From positions 1 through 64,000 of the forward strand of contig NZ_JAHKPU010000018.1 of NCBI RefSeq assembly GCF_018860505.1: DNA of 64,000 nt, in the 5' to 3' direction. Of this stretch, positions 7,696-15,858 are shown in pieces (the stretch's first letter is position 1; each line of letters opens with the position of its first letter). The DNA is from Pacificibacter marinus. Lineage in GTDB: Bacteria; Pseudomonadota; Alphaproteobacteria; Rhodobacterales; Rhodobacteraceae. The position numbers and the translations under genes were made by a program. Below the pieces are notes generated by a model. It was given only the letters and a program-made list of their open reading frames with translations. It ran no database searches and was not told the origin of the DNA.

Positions 7696-10512
7696 ATGCC
7701 AGTGTTCGACGTAAGATTTTATAATATTGATCCAGCATCCTTTTTGGGAGAGACGGGATCTTCATCCACCTATACTGGCCCCCAAATAGCCGCAGGCGTT
7801 GCCGCAATCACTGACAACGGCACAGGGGCCGATGGGCTAGGCTTGGATGATGACGGCGCTGGCGAGGGCGCCACGACTGCGGTTGTGTCACTCGATGGCG
7901 ACACCTCAACCAATGCAGCTGTTGATGCAGAACGTGTGTGGACCGTTCAAGACACCACAACAGGTGAAATTTTTCAAATCGCGCAGTTCGATGTTGAAAG
8001 CGGCGATGCGCAAGGGCTTTACACTCTGTCCGAGGTGCCTCTTGTTGTAGGGCACACCTATGAAGTCCTAAACAATGACACTTACGCGGTTATTGCAGAC
8101 GGCGAAGAGGCCTTTACCTATGCCGATTACCAAGACGGCATCGTCGAGGGCACCAGCGGCAATGACACGATAGATTCCTCATACGTTGAACCAAACGGCG
8201 GTGATGTGATCGACGGCGAAACCACAACGTCTAACGTTTTTTCATGGGAGGACTACGCCGAAGATGGCGTCGATCTCTCAGGTTCAGATGGCTCCATGGT
8301 TGTCGGCGGCATCGAGGTCTCCATCAGCTATAATGACGAAGGTCCGGGCTATTCTGCTGCCGTGTCCGACAATACAATCTACACCGAAGCGGGCGAAGAT
8401 TTCGACACTGACAGCTCTCTGAAGCTGCGCGGCAACAATTCGAACGGCAACGGCAACGGCAGCGGGTCCGATACCTCTACTTTGATCATCGATTTCGATC
8501 AGGCAGACGGGTCTGAAATGAATTCAGAAGTCGAAAACGTGACATTCCGCATTTCCGATATCGATGTGGGAAGATTTGTCGACACTCTTACGATCACAGC
8601 ATCGGACGACTCTGGTCAGCCCGTCACAGTCCTCGTGACATCTGCCGGAGATGTATCTGTCGCGGGCGACACGGCAACAGGCGTTTCCAGCACATCCTCG
8701 GCGGATGCAGATGGATCGATTCTTGTCACCATTGCGGGCCCAGTATCATCCATTGAAATCGATTACGGCAACGATGGCACAGGCGACCAAGGCGTCAACA
8801 TTTCTGACATCCATTTTGACAGCGTGTACGCAGATTACGACGACACGGTTGAAGCAGGCGACGGCGACGATTTTGTCGAATCTGGTCTCGGCGATGATGT
8901 TGTCTCAGCTGGCGCTGGTGATGACACTGTGTCGGGTGGTGAGGGTGATGATATCCTGTTCGGCGACCAAGATACCGAACCATCGACCACAACGGTGGGA
9001 TCAAATCTGATCACAAATGGCACCATGGAAGCGACAGGCACCAAGGTAAACGGAGCTGTCGACACGAATGTGTCAGGTTGGACGAGTATCCTTGACGGGG
9101 ATATCGTAAGCAAGTCTGAGGTCTGGAACGGGTCTCTTGACGGGGTCAGCAATGCCGTCGGCGACACCTATGTCGAATTGGACAACGATACCGGCGTCGA
9201 CGCCATCAGCCAGACAATCGCGACAACAGCAGGCACGTCCTATGTCCTAAGCTTCGATGCCGCACTTCGCAACACTGGTGGCGACGATGGCATCGAGGTC
9301 TACATCGACGGCGAGCTCGTGGATGTGATCAGACCGGGCGATGCAACTTGGGACACCTATACGGTCGAATTCACAGGCACCGGCGACGACACCACAATCG
9401 AGTTCAGTGAAATCGCCAGTGAAGACGACAAACGGGGTGTGCTGTTAGACGACGTGTCCGTCATGGAAGTATCCTATGTCGTTGACCCCGATGCGGTCAC
9501 CGACGGTGACGACATCATGGACGGCGGCGACGGCGATGATACAATTTACGGTCAAGGCGGCGATGACACCCTGAGCGGCGGCGCGGACAATGACTTCATC
9601 GATGGTGGCAGTGGCGACGACACGATTTACGGTGGCACTGGCGAAGACACGATTTACGGCGGTGAAGGTGATGACACCATCTACGCTGGCAGCGGCGATA
9701 CGATAGACGGCGGAGACGGTGATGACACATTCATCATTGACCCTTCTCAGCTTGAAGGCAATGCAAACCCGCTCAACCCAGATGTGATCACCATCATCGG
9801 CAGCGAGACTGGCGAAGACGGTGGCGGCGATACTTTGGACATGAACGGCCTTATGGTACCTGGGTCCGTTGTGCGCGATGCTGGCGACGATGAAAGCGGG
9901 TATGCCACACTGACGGACGGCACGATCATTCGATTTGAGAACATCGAAACCTTGATCTGCTTTGGTCGTGGCACCCGCATCGAAACCCCGTATGGCCCAC
10001 GCCGCATCGAGACGCTGAAGGTGGGCGATCTGGTTATCACCCGTGATCACGGGCCTCAGCCGCTGCGCTGGATCGGGTCGCGCGGCGTTGAGGCCAAAGG
10101 CGACTTTGCCCCGATCCAGATCAAATCTGGCGTATTGGGCAACACAGCCGATCTGATTGTATCACCGCAACATCGTATGGTCTTGGACGGGTGGCGCGCC
10201 GAGATGTTGTTTGGCGCGAATGAAGTTTTTGCAGCCGCCAAGCACCTGATCAACGACACCACCATTGTGCGGCGTGAGGGCGGATTTGTGGAATACTTCC
10301 ACATGATGTTCGATGCCCATGAGGTCGTTTTTGCTGAAAGCGCTGCCTCAGAAAGTTTCCACCCTTCTGATTTGTCTTTAACTGGGGTGGCTGACGAGGC
10401 ACGCGAGGAATTGTTCAAACTGTTTCCAGAACTGCGTACGATGCCAACGGGACACGGGCCAACAGCACGCCTATGTTTGAAAGCACATGAAGCGCGGTTG
10501 TTGATGACATAA
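7696..10512 (+). CDS. RTX calcium-binding repeat protein with C-terminal Hint domain
   Basis: A 938-residue acidic protein with no classical signal peptide, expected of type I secreted RTX proteins. Order: a beta-rich N-terminal half; a first block of GGxGxDxxx repeats (residues about 385-425, e.g. GAGDDTVSGGEGDDILFG); a DUF642/CBM-like beta-sandwich from NLITNGTMEATG to about 592; a second RTX block (about 603-680, e.g. GGSGDDTIYGGTGEDTIYGG); then a Hint (hedgehog/intein) module from about 754, starting CFGRGTRIETPYG and containing LKVGDLVITRDHG and SPQHRMVLDG. RTX repeats fold on calcium outside the cell. The Hint cysteine (755) is the expected self-processing nucleophile. ATG 7696 is preferred for its GAGG site. 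No type I exporter lies next to it. The substrate is unknown. Confidence 0.85.
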   Translation: MPVFDVRFYNIDPASFLGETGSSSTYTGPQIAAGVAAITDNGTGADGLGLDDDGAGEGATTAVVSLDGDTSTNAAVDAERVWTVQDTTTGEIFQIAQFDVESGDAQGLYTLSEVPLVVGHTYEVLNNDTYAVIADGEEAFTYADYQDGIVEGTSGNDTIDSSYVEPNGGDVIDGETTTSNVFSWEDYAEDGVDLSGSDGSMVVGGIEVSISYNDEGPGYSAAVSDNTIYTEAGEDFDTDSSLKLRGNNSNGNGNGSGSDTSTLIIDFDQADGSEMNSEVENVTFRISDIDVGRFVDTLTITASDDSGQPVTVLVTSAGDVSVAGDTATGVSSTSSADADGSILVTIAGPVSSIEIDYGNDGTGDQGVNISDIHFDSVYADYDDTVEAGDGDDFVESGLGDDVVSAGAGDDTVSGGEGDDILFGDQDTEPSTTTVGSNLITNGTMEATGTKVNGAVDTNVSGWTSILDGDIVSKSEVWNGSLDGVSNAVGDTYVELDNDTGVDAISQTIATTAGTSYVLSFDAALRNTGGDDGIEVYIDGELVDVIRPGDATWDTYTVEFTGTGDDTTIEFSEIASEDDKRGVLLDDVSVMEVSYVVDPDAVTDGDDIMDGGDGDDTIYGQGGDDTLSGGADNDFIDGGSGDDTIYGGTGEDTIYGGEGDDTIYAGSGDTIDGGDGDDTFIIDPSQLEGNANPLNPDVITIIGSETGEDGGGDTLDMNGLMVPGSVVRDAGDDESGYATLTDGTIIRFENIETLICFGRGTRIETPYGPRRIETLKVGDLVITRDHGPQPLRWIGSRGVEAKGDFAPIQIKSGVLGNTADLIVSPQHRMVLDGWRAEMLFGANEVFAAAKHLINDTTIVRREGGFVEYFHMMFDAHEVVFAESAASESFHPSDLSLTGVADEAREELFKLFPELRTMPTGHGPTARLCLKAHEARLLMT

Positions 10513-10536
10513 ACCAACCACGCTCGGAAATGTCAA

Positions 10537-10564
10537 AACGCCCAACTGATGTTGGGCGTTTGGG
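10537..10564. terminator. Stem-loop between convergent RTX-Hint and redoxin genes
   Basis: A perfect 10-bp stem AACGCCCAAC / GTTGGGCGTT with loop TGAT (10537-10560) lies 24 bases after the RTX-Hint stop. It is followed by T-G-rich sequence on the plus strand and by TTTTG on the minus strand, so it may stop transcription from both sides. Confidence 0.75.
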
Positions 10565-10692
10565 GCGTTAAATGAGTGCTTTCTTTGCTCACCCGCCGCC
10601 AGCCTGACCATATTCTACAAGGTCAAACGGGGCAAATATGCCTCATGAAAATGTTGTTTGGTGAGACGGACAGACATGCCCGCCCCTATCGC

Positions 10693-11220
10693 TTAAACAA
10701 CAACTGTTCCGCGAAACGGCAAGTTGTTTGCAATCGTGAACTTCATACCATCGAGCAATTGAACCAGATCAGGGCGTGCAGATGGTGCGTTTGAAATGGC
10801 CGCAACAACGATATTACCAGCTGGATCAAGGCAGAAAATGCCCGGCTCAGCAAAACGCGCAATCGCGTCACCGTTGTTTGCTGGTTCAGTGATATACAGG
10901 CCCAGCTCGACCATTTGATCGACAGTCAGACCGTAGCCCACATCCATGCTCCATTTGTATTCAGCGATATCTGCTGCAGCGCGCTCTTCAGTGTCTGCGG
11001 ACATCACTTTGATCGTGAACCCTGCATCTTCCCATTCAGATTTCATCGCTTCCAAACCGTTGAGGTAGTTTTTGCAACGACCACAATGGCGACCACGGTA
11101 CACGATGAACAAGGTCCACCCTTCGGTCGCCCCGCCAATATTCATGGTTCCACCACCGAGTTGTGGAACAGAAATGGCAGGGATAGGAGCCCCAACGGTT
11201 GGTTTTGCCTGTGCGTTCAT
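10693..11220 (-). CDS. Peroxiredoxin-like (AhpC/TSA-type) thioredoxin-fold protein
   Basis: A 175-residue cytoplasmic thioredoxin-fold protein with GRHCGRCKNYL (a CxxC, residues about 47-50) following the strand LFIVYRG, which matches the peroxiredoxin-like family of proteins that reduce or sense peroxides. The upstream in-frame extension to 11319 has no function-like features; ATG 11220 is chosen. It reads away from the GntR-family regulator across a 226-bp shared promoter region that contains a palindrome (11317-11339), so the regulator may control it. There is no signal peptide. Confidence 0.8.
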   Translation of the reverse strand: MNAQAKPTVGAPIPAISVPQLGGGTMNIGGATEGWTLFIVYRGRHCGRCKNYLNGLEAMKSEWEDAGFTIKVMSADTEERAAADIAEYKWSMDVGYGLTVDQMVELGLYITEPANNGDAIARFAEPGIFCLDPAGNIVVAAISNAPSARPDLVQLLDGMKFTIANNLPFRGTVVV

Positions 11221-11316
11221 AGCGTGAAGTCTCTCATATAAAGTAATGTTATCTGCCTCAGCGGCAGGATTTTGACCCGTCTTTGAGTATACAGCGCTCC
11301 CTCTTGAGTCAATAGT

Positions 11317-11339
11317 CATATGATGTCATACGTCATATG
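11317..11339. promoter_or_regulatory. Candidate operator for the GntR/FadR-type regulator
   Basis: CATATGA and TCATATG form 7-bp inverted arms (11317-11339) around a centre ATGTCATACGT, which fits the GT-N3-AC core known for FadR-subfamily operators (TnGTnnnACnA). It lies between the divergent redoxin and regulator genes, about 100 bp from each start. The palindrome is seen; binding is inferred. Confidence 0.5.
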
Positions 11340-11446
11340 TGAAATAAAGTCAGCCTGAGCTTGTGATTGCATTGATCTCATGTATGAAACCTCTGAATGC
11401 ATGCCCCAAAGCCATCGAAATCAAAGGACGCAGTAGGAGAATTACG

Positions 11447-12157
11447 TTGCACGACCAACCGTCACCAACCACATCAAAACGTCCGCGCCTAAGTGTCGAC
11501 GTTGCCAACCGACTGCGTAAAATGATTGATGATCGTCAATGGGTTGCCGGACAGCAGCTTCCCACAGAACTCAAGTTGATCGATATGTTTGGTGTCAGCC
11601 GCACTGTCATCCGCGAGGCCATTTCAGCCCTTGGTGCCGAAGGGCTGGTCCAACCCCAACACGGCCGCGGTGTGTTTGTGGCTGAACATCTGCCCACCCG
11701 CCCGTTTCGCTTTGGTGACACAAGCATCGATGAAACCACGCACATCCGCCAAAGCATGGAACTGCGGCTTGGGATCGAAACAGAGGCCGCCACCTTGGCC
11801 GCAGCCCGTCGCACAGATGCAGAACTGGCCGAGATAAAACGCGCCCTAGACGCTATCAACCAACTGAACGCTGAGAGCGTCGGAGGTGCCGCCGAAGACT
11901 TTCATTTCCACGTCAAAATTGCCGAAGCGACCCACAACAGCTATCTTGTGGACTTCATGAATTTCTTAGGCACGCCCATCATCCCGCGCGTGGTTTTGCG
12001 CCTTGATTTTGGCGCAGAACGCGATGCCTTTTTTGAAGAGTTAATTGAACACCACAACGCGATCTATGATGCGATTGAGGCCCAAGACCCCGAGGCTGCG
12101 GCAACAGCCATGCGTATTCACCTGTCACGTGGCTTGGTTGTGAATCGCGCAGTTTAA
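11447..12157 (+). CDS. FadR/GntR-family transcriptional regulator (FCD domain)
   Basis: N-terminal winged helix-turn-helix (residues about 10-75, with LPTELKLIDMFGVSRTVIRE and the wing GLVQPQHGRGVF) and a C-terminal all-helical FCD ligand domain with its histidines (for example DFHFHVKIAEATHNS and EELIEHHNAI). I chose the TTG at 11447 because AGGAGA lies at 11435-11440, a good ribosome site; the ATG at 11363 adds a basic leader with no such site. FCD regulators usually sense small carboxylic acids such as sugar acids. No catabolic operon adjoins it, so the likely target is itself or the divergent redoxin gene. Confidence 0.88.
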   Translation: MHDQPSPTTSKRPRLSVDVANRLRKMIDDRQWVAGQQLPTELKLIDMFGVSRTVIREAISALGAEGLVQPQHGRGVFVAEHLPTRPFRFGDTSIDETTHIRQSMELRLGIETEAATLAAARRTDAELAEIKRALDAINQLNAESVGGAAEDFHFHVKIAEATHNSYLVDFMNFLGTPIIPRVVLRLDFGAERDAFFEELIEHHNAIYDAIEAQDPEAAATAMRIHLSRGLVVNRAV

Positions 12158-12196
12158 AACAACGCCGCAGGCAATCTTTCCAAAATGCAGCCCCCC

Positions 12197-12673
12197 TCAC
12201 ACAAGCGGCAGCATCACGCCCATTGCGTGTGCAATCAGACCAAAATCTGCCTCAGAGACAGCAAAAGATCCGCGCCGAAACGACATGCCCCAATGTTGAA
12301 TATCTTCAATAAAGCCAAGGCCTTGCAACATCGGCCTTATCGGCGCGGGTCTTGCTTCGAAATAGGTCACATCGCGCCGGTAAGGGTGAAATCCGGGCGC
12401 TTGTTCGACTTGATAAACCTCACTTGTCACCACACCGATAGCGGTAAAGGCCTGCACGGTTGCCCCTTCGCCCATTCCTTCGCGCGGTGCATAATAGGCG
12501 ATCAAATCCCCCACATTCAGACGCTTGATCGGGGTGTGCTTGCCGTGCCCCAATTGGGCAAAGCCCTCGGCACGCCCCCGTGCCACGTGACGCGCCGCCG
12601 CGACGCCAATCCAATAGCGTCGCGGGGCGGTTGCGACACCTGTGCCGCCAAAAAGATCATACTCAGGTGCCAT
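12197..12673 (-). CDS. EVE-domain protein
   Basis: A 158-residue protein. RYWIGVAAARHV at residues 19-30 and HTPIKRLNVGDLIAYYAPRE at about 45-65 match the EVE/PUA-like fold that recognises modified bases in nucleic acids. It lies four bases after the glutathione S-transferase gene on the same strand, so the two are likely one transcript. Housekeeping EVE proteins of this size are common in Rhodobacterales; a ligand cannot be assigned. Confidence 0.8.
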   Translation of the reverse strand: MAPEYDLFGGTGVATAPRRYWIGVAAARHVARGRAEGFAQLGHGKHTPIKRLNVGDLIAYYAPREGMGEGATVQAFTAIGVVTSEVYQVEQAPGFHPYRRDVTYFEARPAPIRPMLQGLGFIEDIQHWGMSFRRGSFAVSEADFGLIAHAMGVMLPLV

Positions 12674-12677
12674 GATA

Positions 12678-13301
12678 TTACGCCGCAGCCATCAACGCAT
12701 CTTTGGCGCGCGCCTCATAAGCTTGCAAGGCAGGACCATCGATCGCTTCGCCCACACGTTTGAGCCAAGCTTGCACCGTGCTGTAATCCGGCGTTAAATG
12801 CGGGGCCCATTGGAATGCTGAGGCCATAATCAAATCAGCCACAGTGATTTTATCGCCCACTAAGAAAGGCTTATCACCCAAACCTGTGACGATGTGGTCC
12901 CCCACCTCTTTCATCGTGCGAAAATTATTGACCACAATTGGATGGTCGATTTCGGCAAAATGCGTCACCATCGCAGGCTCTAAGACGCCGCAGTAATAAG
13001 TCATCCATGACAAGAATGCACCGCGCCCCGGCTGGCCAGCAGCCACCCCCAACGGGCAGCCGTAAAGCTCATCAAGGTACATCATGATGGCAACGCTTTC
13101 GCGAATGTGTTCACCATCATCCGCGATCAGGTAGGGCACTTTGCCCTCGGGATGCGCGTTGTTTGGATCAACACGGCCAGAGCCGTCAGCTTTCACAATA
13201 TCGACGTTGATTACTTTTATATCTTCCAGTTTTCCCATCATCATAAGCTGGACAATAATGCGTGTGGCGCGTGTCTCAGGGGCATAGTAAAGTGTTGGCA
13301 T
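12678..13301 (-). CDS. Glutathione S-transferase family protein
   Basis: A 207-residue GST. The N-terminal thioredoxin-like domain has the cis-proline region GKVPYLIADDGEHIRESVAI (residues 51-70; Glu-Ser contacts glutathione), and the C-terminal helical domain has the conserved FLVGDKITVADLIMASAF N-capping-box motif. ATG 13301 follows a GAGAGG ribosome site; the longer frame to 13403 runs into the divergent promoter. It faces the YafY-type regulator across 94 bp with a perfect palindrome, so it is probably its target. The role may be detoxification; the substrate is unknown. Confidence 0.9.
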   Translation of the reverse strand: MPTLYYAPETRATRIIVQLMMMGKLEDIKVINVDIVKADGSGRVDPNNAHPEGKVPYLIADDGEHIRESVAIMMYLDELYGCPLGVAAGQPGRGAFLSWMTYYCGVLEPAMVTHFAEIDHPIVVNNFRTMKEVGDHIVTGLGDKPFLVGDKITVADLIMASAFQWAPHLTPDYSTVQAWLKRVGEAIDGPALQAYEARAKDALMAAA

Positions 13302-13356
13302 GATTTGGCCTCTCGTTTTTGGCTTTGCGTTATGTCGCCGTTGTGCCACCCTTCTG

Positions 13357-13373
13357 CTGACAATTCCTGTCAG
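13357..13373. promoter_or_regulatory. CTGACA-N5-TGTCAG palindrome, candidate YafY operator
   Basis: A perfect inverted repeat CTGACA-ATTCC-TGTCAG lies 56 bp before the GST start and 23 bp before the YafY-type regulator start. Its place over both divergent promoters suggests the operator of the WYL-domain regulator. Binding is inferred from position and symmetry. Confidence 0.6.
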
Positions 13374-13395
13374 TATGCTTATGCGATAAAACCCT

Positions 13396-14118
13396 ATGGC
13401 CAAATCAGATCGACTGTTCAGATTACTTCACCTTATCCGCGGCTTGACCCCGCCAGTGACGGCCTCGCGATTGGCCGCAACGATGGAGGTATCAGAGCGC
13501 ACAATATACCGCGACATCGACAGCCTGCGCGCAGCAGGCGCACAGATCGAAGGCGAGGCAGGATTGGGCTATACTATGACCGAAGACATCGCCTTGCCGC
13601 CGCAAACCTTTACACAATTGGAAATCGAGGCGCTGACTTTGGCCTTGTCAGATGTGAACCAACGCTGTGATCCCGCTTTGGCGGCGGCGGCCTCGGACGC
13701 TTTGACAAAAATTCTAGCCACCCTGCCCGAGCGCCAGCAACGCCAAGCCGCTCATGCGGTGAATTTGGTACACCGGCTGCACCGCCCTGCGCCCCCTGCC
13801 ATCGACATGAGCGCACTGCGCGAGGCGATGTGGGCCGAAGAGGCGCTGGACTTAACCTACACAGACGCAAAGGGAAATGTCACTCAGCGGCGCATTTATC
13901 CGCTGACGCTATCCTATCATGACCAAGCGGTCATGGTGCTGGCATGGTGCTGTACACGCCAAGATTTTCGCATGTTTCACACCACACGCATCTCGGCCTA
14001 CGCACGCACCAGCGAAAGCTTTCGCCCCCGCCGCGTGCCACTGTTACGAGACTACATTGCCCATCTGCGAACGCGTGATGCCAAACATGGCGTCAGACCG
14101 CGACCAGATCGTCGTTAA
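13396..14118 (+). CDS. YafY-family HTH/WYL transcriptional regulator
   Basis: A 240-residue regulator: N-terminal HTH (residues about 5-60; VTASRLAATMEVSERTIYRD) and a C-terminal WYL domain (from about 135; LDLTYTDAKG, then YPLTLSYHDQAVMVLAWCCT). WYL proteins bind ligands or nucleic acid and regulate adjacent genes. It is divergent from the GST gene with a perfect palindrome between them, fitting the common YafY/small detoxification enzyme pairing. ATG 13396 is the first start in frame and directly follows the promoter region. Confidence 0.9.
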   Translation: MAKSDRLFRLLHLIRGLTPPVTASRLAATMEVSERTIYRDIDSLRAAGAQIEGEAGLGYTMTEDIALPPQTFTQLEIEALTLALSDVNQRCDPALAAAASDALTKILATLPERQQRQAAHAVNLVHRLHRPAPPAIDMSALREAMWAEEALDLTYTDAKGNVTQRRIYPLTLSYHDQAVMVLAWCCTRQDFRMFHTTRISAYARTSESFRPRRVPLLRDYIAHLRTRDAKHGVRPRPDRR

Positions 14119-14127
14119 AATACACCG

Positions 14128-14856
14128 TTAGCTTACCGCTTGCTTTAGATTTACGCGATCGATCAAGGCCTGTGCGCTTTCAACACGCTCAGAATAGCGA
14201 TCAGTCAAAGCAGGGCGCGAACGGGCCATATAAGTGAATTTGACCAGTTCCTCCATCACATCTGTGATCCGCATCAAATAGGGCGAAGGCTTCATCCGCC
14301 CCGCTTCGTCGAATTCATTCCATGCTTTGGCCACAGAGGACTGATTGGGAATGGTCACCATCCGCATCCAACGCCCCAGAATGCGCATTTGATTGACTGC
14401 GTTAAAGCTTTGCGAGCCGCCACAAACCTGCATCACCGCCAGCGTTTTGCCTTGGGTTGGTCGCACGGCGCCCATGGATAGCGGAATCCAGTCGATTTGT
14501 GCCTTTAGAATACCTGTCATCGCGCCGTGGCGTTCGGGGCTAGACCAGACCATACCTTCAGACCATTCGGCCAATTCGCGCAGCTCGACCACTTTGGGAT
14601 GATCGGGATCGCAAGCATCAGGCAGAGGCAGATCGCGTGGGTCAAAGATTTTGACCTCGCAACCATACCACCGCAACAAACGTGCCGCTTCTTCGGCGGC
14701 CAAACGCGAAAAGGACCGAACCCGCAGGGAACCGTAGAGCACCAAAATACGCGGCGCATGGCCGTCGTCTTTCGCGCCAGCATAGTCACGCCAGTCAATC
14801 GATTTGAGTTGAGCTTCATCAACGGCGGGCAAAGTATCAGTTGCGGTCAGCGTCAT
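14128..14856 (-). CDS. arsH: Arsenical resistance protein ArsH (NADPH-dependent FMN reductase)
   Basis: A 242-residue flavoprotein. The flavodoxin-like FMN loop [12 protein letters not shown] (residues about 39-50), [20 protein letters not shown] and [20 protein letters not shown] are characteristic of ArsH, which uses NADPH and FMN and is linked to oxidation of methylarsenite and to redox stress. It is the last gene of arsR-arsC-arsH and overlaps arsC by four bases (ATGA-type). Confidence 0.96.
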   Translation of the reverse strand: MTLTATDTLPAVDEAQLKSIDWRDYAGAKDDGHAPRILVLYGSLRVRSFSRLAAEEAARLLRWYGCEVKIFDPRDLPLPDACDPDHPKVVELRELAEWSEGMVWSSPERHGAMTGILKAQIDWIPLSMGAVRPTQGKTLAVMQVCGGSQSFNAVNQMRILGRWMRMVTIPNQSSVAKAWNEFDEAGRMKPSPYLMRITDVMEELVKFTYMARSRPALTDRYSERVESAQALIDRVNLKQAVS

Positions 14857-15248
14857 GGTGTCACGACCTCGCCGTCTTCTTTTGTATAGCTCGCAGGCGG
14901 GTTTTCCATAATCGTAAAGACCTTTTCAGAGGGACGGCATAGCGCGGTGCCTTTTGACGTGACGACAAATGGTCGGTTGATCAAAATCGGGTGCTGCATC
15001 ATCGCGTCTAAAATCACCTCATCCGAAACGCTTCCATCGCGCAGACCCAAGTCTTCGGCCTCTTTCTGTTTGGCGCGCATCGCAGAACGTGGTGTTTCGC
15101 CAGCCTCTTTGATCATCGCGACCAATTCATCCCGCGTTGGTGGCGTTTTCAGATATTCAATCACCTCGATACCTTCGCCAGTGCTTTGCAAGATTGCCAG
15201 CGTATTGCGCGAAGTGCCGCATCTTGGATTGTGGTATATTTTAATCAT
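14853..15248 (-). CDS. arsC: Arsenate reductase, glutaredoxin-coupled type
   Basis: A 131-residue ArsC/Spx-fold reductase that converts arsenate to arsenite with glutathione and glutaredoxin. The catalytic cysteine is in [13 protein letters not shown] (C10), with the substrate-binding arginine region [26 protein letters not shown] and a later C-terminal arginine. It overlaps arsR and arsH by four bases on each side, so the three are one operon. The product, arsenite, normally needs an exporter, and none is seen nearby. Confidence 0.95.
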   Translation of the reverse strand: MIKIYHNPRCGTSRNTLAILQSTGEGIEVIEYLKTPPTRDELVAMIKEAGETPRSAMRAKQKEAEDLGLRDGSVSDEVILDAMMQHPILINRPFVVTSKGTALCRPSEKVFTIMENPPASYTKEDGEVVTP

Positions 15249-15616
15249 GATGTCAGACCTTTAGACGTATTGTTTGATGTTGTCCCACAACAAGGCGCAA
15301 CCATATTGATGACAGGGGCGCAAGTCTCTGGTGCGCCACCGCAGCAGTCTTCCAGCATAAACCGCAGCAGGGCATTTAACCCATCCATGTTTGAACGATA
15401 GATGATGCTGCGCCCTGCCCGTGTGCTGGTGATCAGCCCCGCTTGCGCAAGCTGCGACAGGTTTTGCGAGGTGGTGTTGGCCTTGGCGTTCAACGCCGTG
15501 GCGATATCGCCAGCCGCCATCCCGTCAGGGCCAGCTTTGATCAGCAGACGAAAAGCTTCCAGCCGCAAGGGTTGGCTGAGGGCGGCGAAGGCTGTGAGAG
15601 CTTGATATGAATCCAT
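15245..15616 (-). CDS. arsR: ArsR-family arsenic-responsive repressor
   Basis: A 123-residue winged-helix repressor (HTH about residues 33-60, KANTTSQNLSQLAQAGLI). It lacks the CxC metal site in helix alpha3 of the classical ArsR. Instead cysteines lie near the C-terminus: C91-C92, C99, C109-C110. The CC-x6-C pattern resembles the type of ArsR in which three C-terminal cysteines bind As(III). It heads the arsRCH operon. The start ATG 15616 sits directly beside an inverted repeat (15617-15636), the likely operator. Confidence 0.92.
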   Translation of the reverse strand: MDSYQALTAFAALSQPLRLEAFRLLIKAGPDGMAAGDIATALNAKANTTSQNLSQLAQAGLITSTRAGRSIIYRSNMDGLNALLRFMLEDCCGGAPETCAPVINMVAPCCGTTSNNTSKGLTS

Positions 15617-15636
15617 ATTTCATGAATTAACGAAAT
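15617..15636. promoter_or_regulatory. Candidate ArsR operator
   Basis: ATTTC and GAAAT form 5-bp inverted arms 10 bp apart within an A+T-rich stretch touching the arsR start codon. ArsR-family repressors bind such short, A+T-rich dyads next to their own gene. The weak symmetry makes this tentative. Confidence 0.35.
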
Positions 15637-15700
15637 AATGATGATTTTGCAAGATCCATTTTACACTGTTTATGGATTTTCAACATATACCTGTCACCCT

Positions 15701-15808
15701 ATGGCTTATGAAAACCCTGCTGCCCGCGCTTCCCTTACCGACCACAGAGCTTTTGATCGGCCTGCCCCTTATCATGATGATGATATTGGGCACCTGAGAC
15801 CATTGTAA
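15701..15808 (+). other. Possible short open frames between arsR and metY
   Basis: Two overlapping short frames start here: ATG 15701 (35 codons, hydrophilic) and ATG 15708 (29 codons to TGA 15797; hydrophobic, ending LLIGLPLIMMMILGT). Neither has a strong ribosome site or a known family. The second could be a tiny membrane peptide, but chance is as likely. The region also holds the metY promoter. Confidence 0.2.
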
Positions 15809-15858
15809 TGCCTTCATCTGTGACCTAGTTTTACGCAACCGTCATCGAGGAGGACACC

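Noticed and set aside
15797-15858. SAM-II/SAM-V type riboswitch before metY
   Set aside because: Alphaproteobacterial metY genes sometimes have one, but the conserved core sequences are not present in this short leader.
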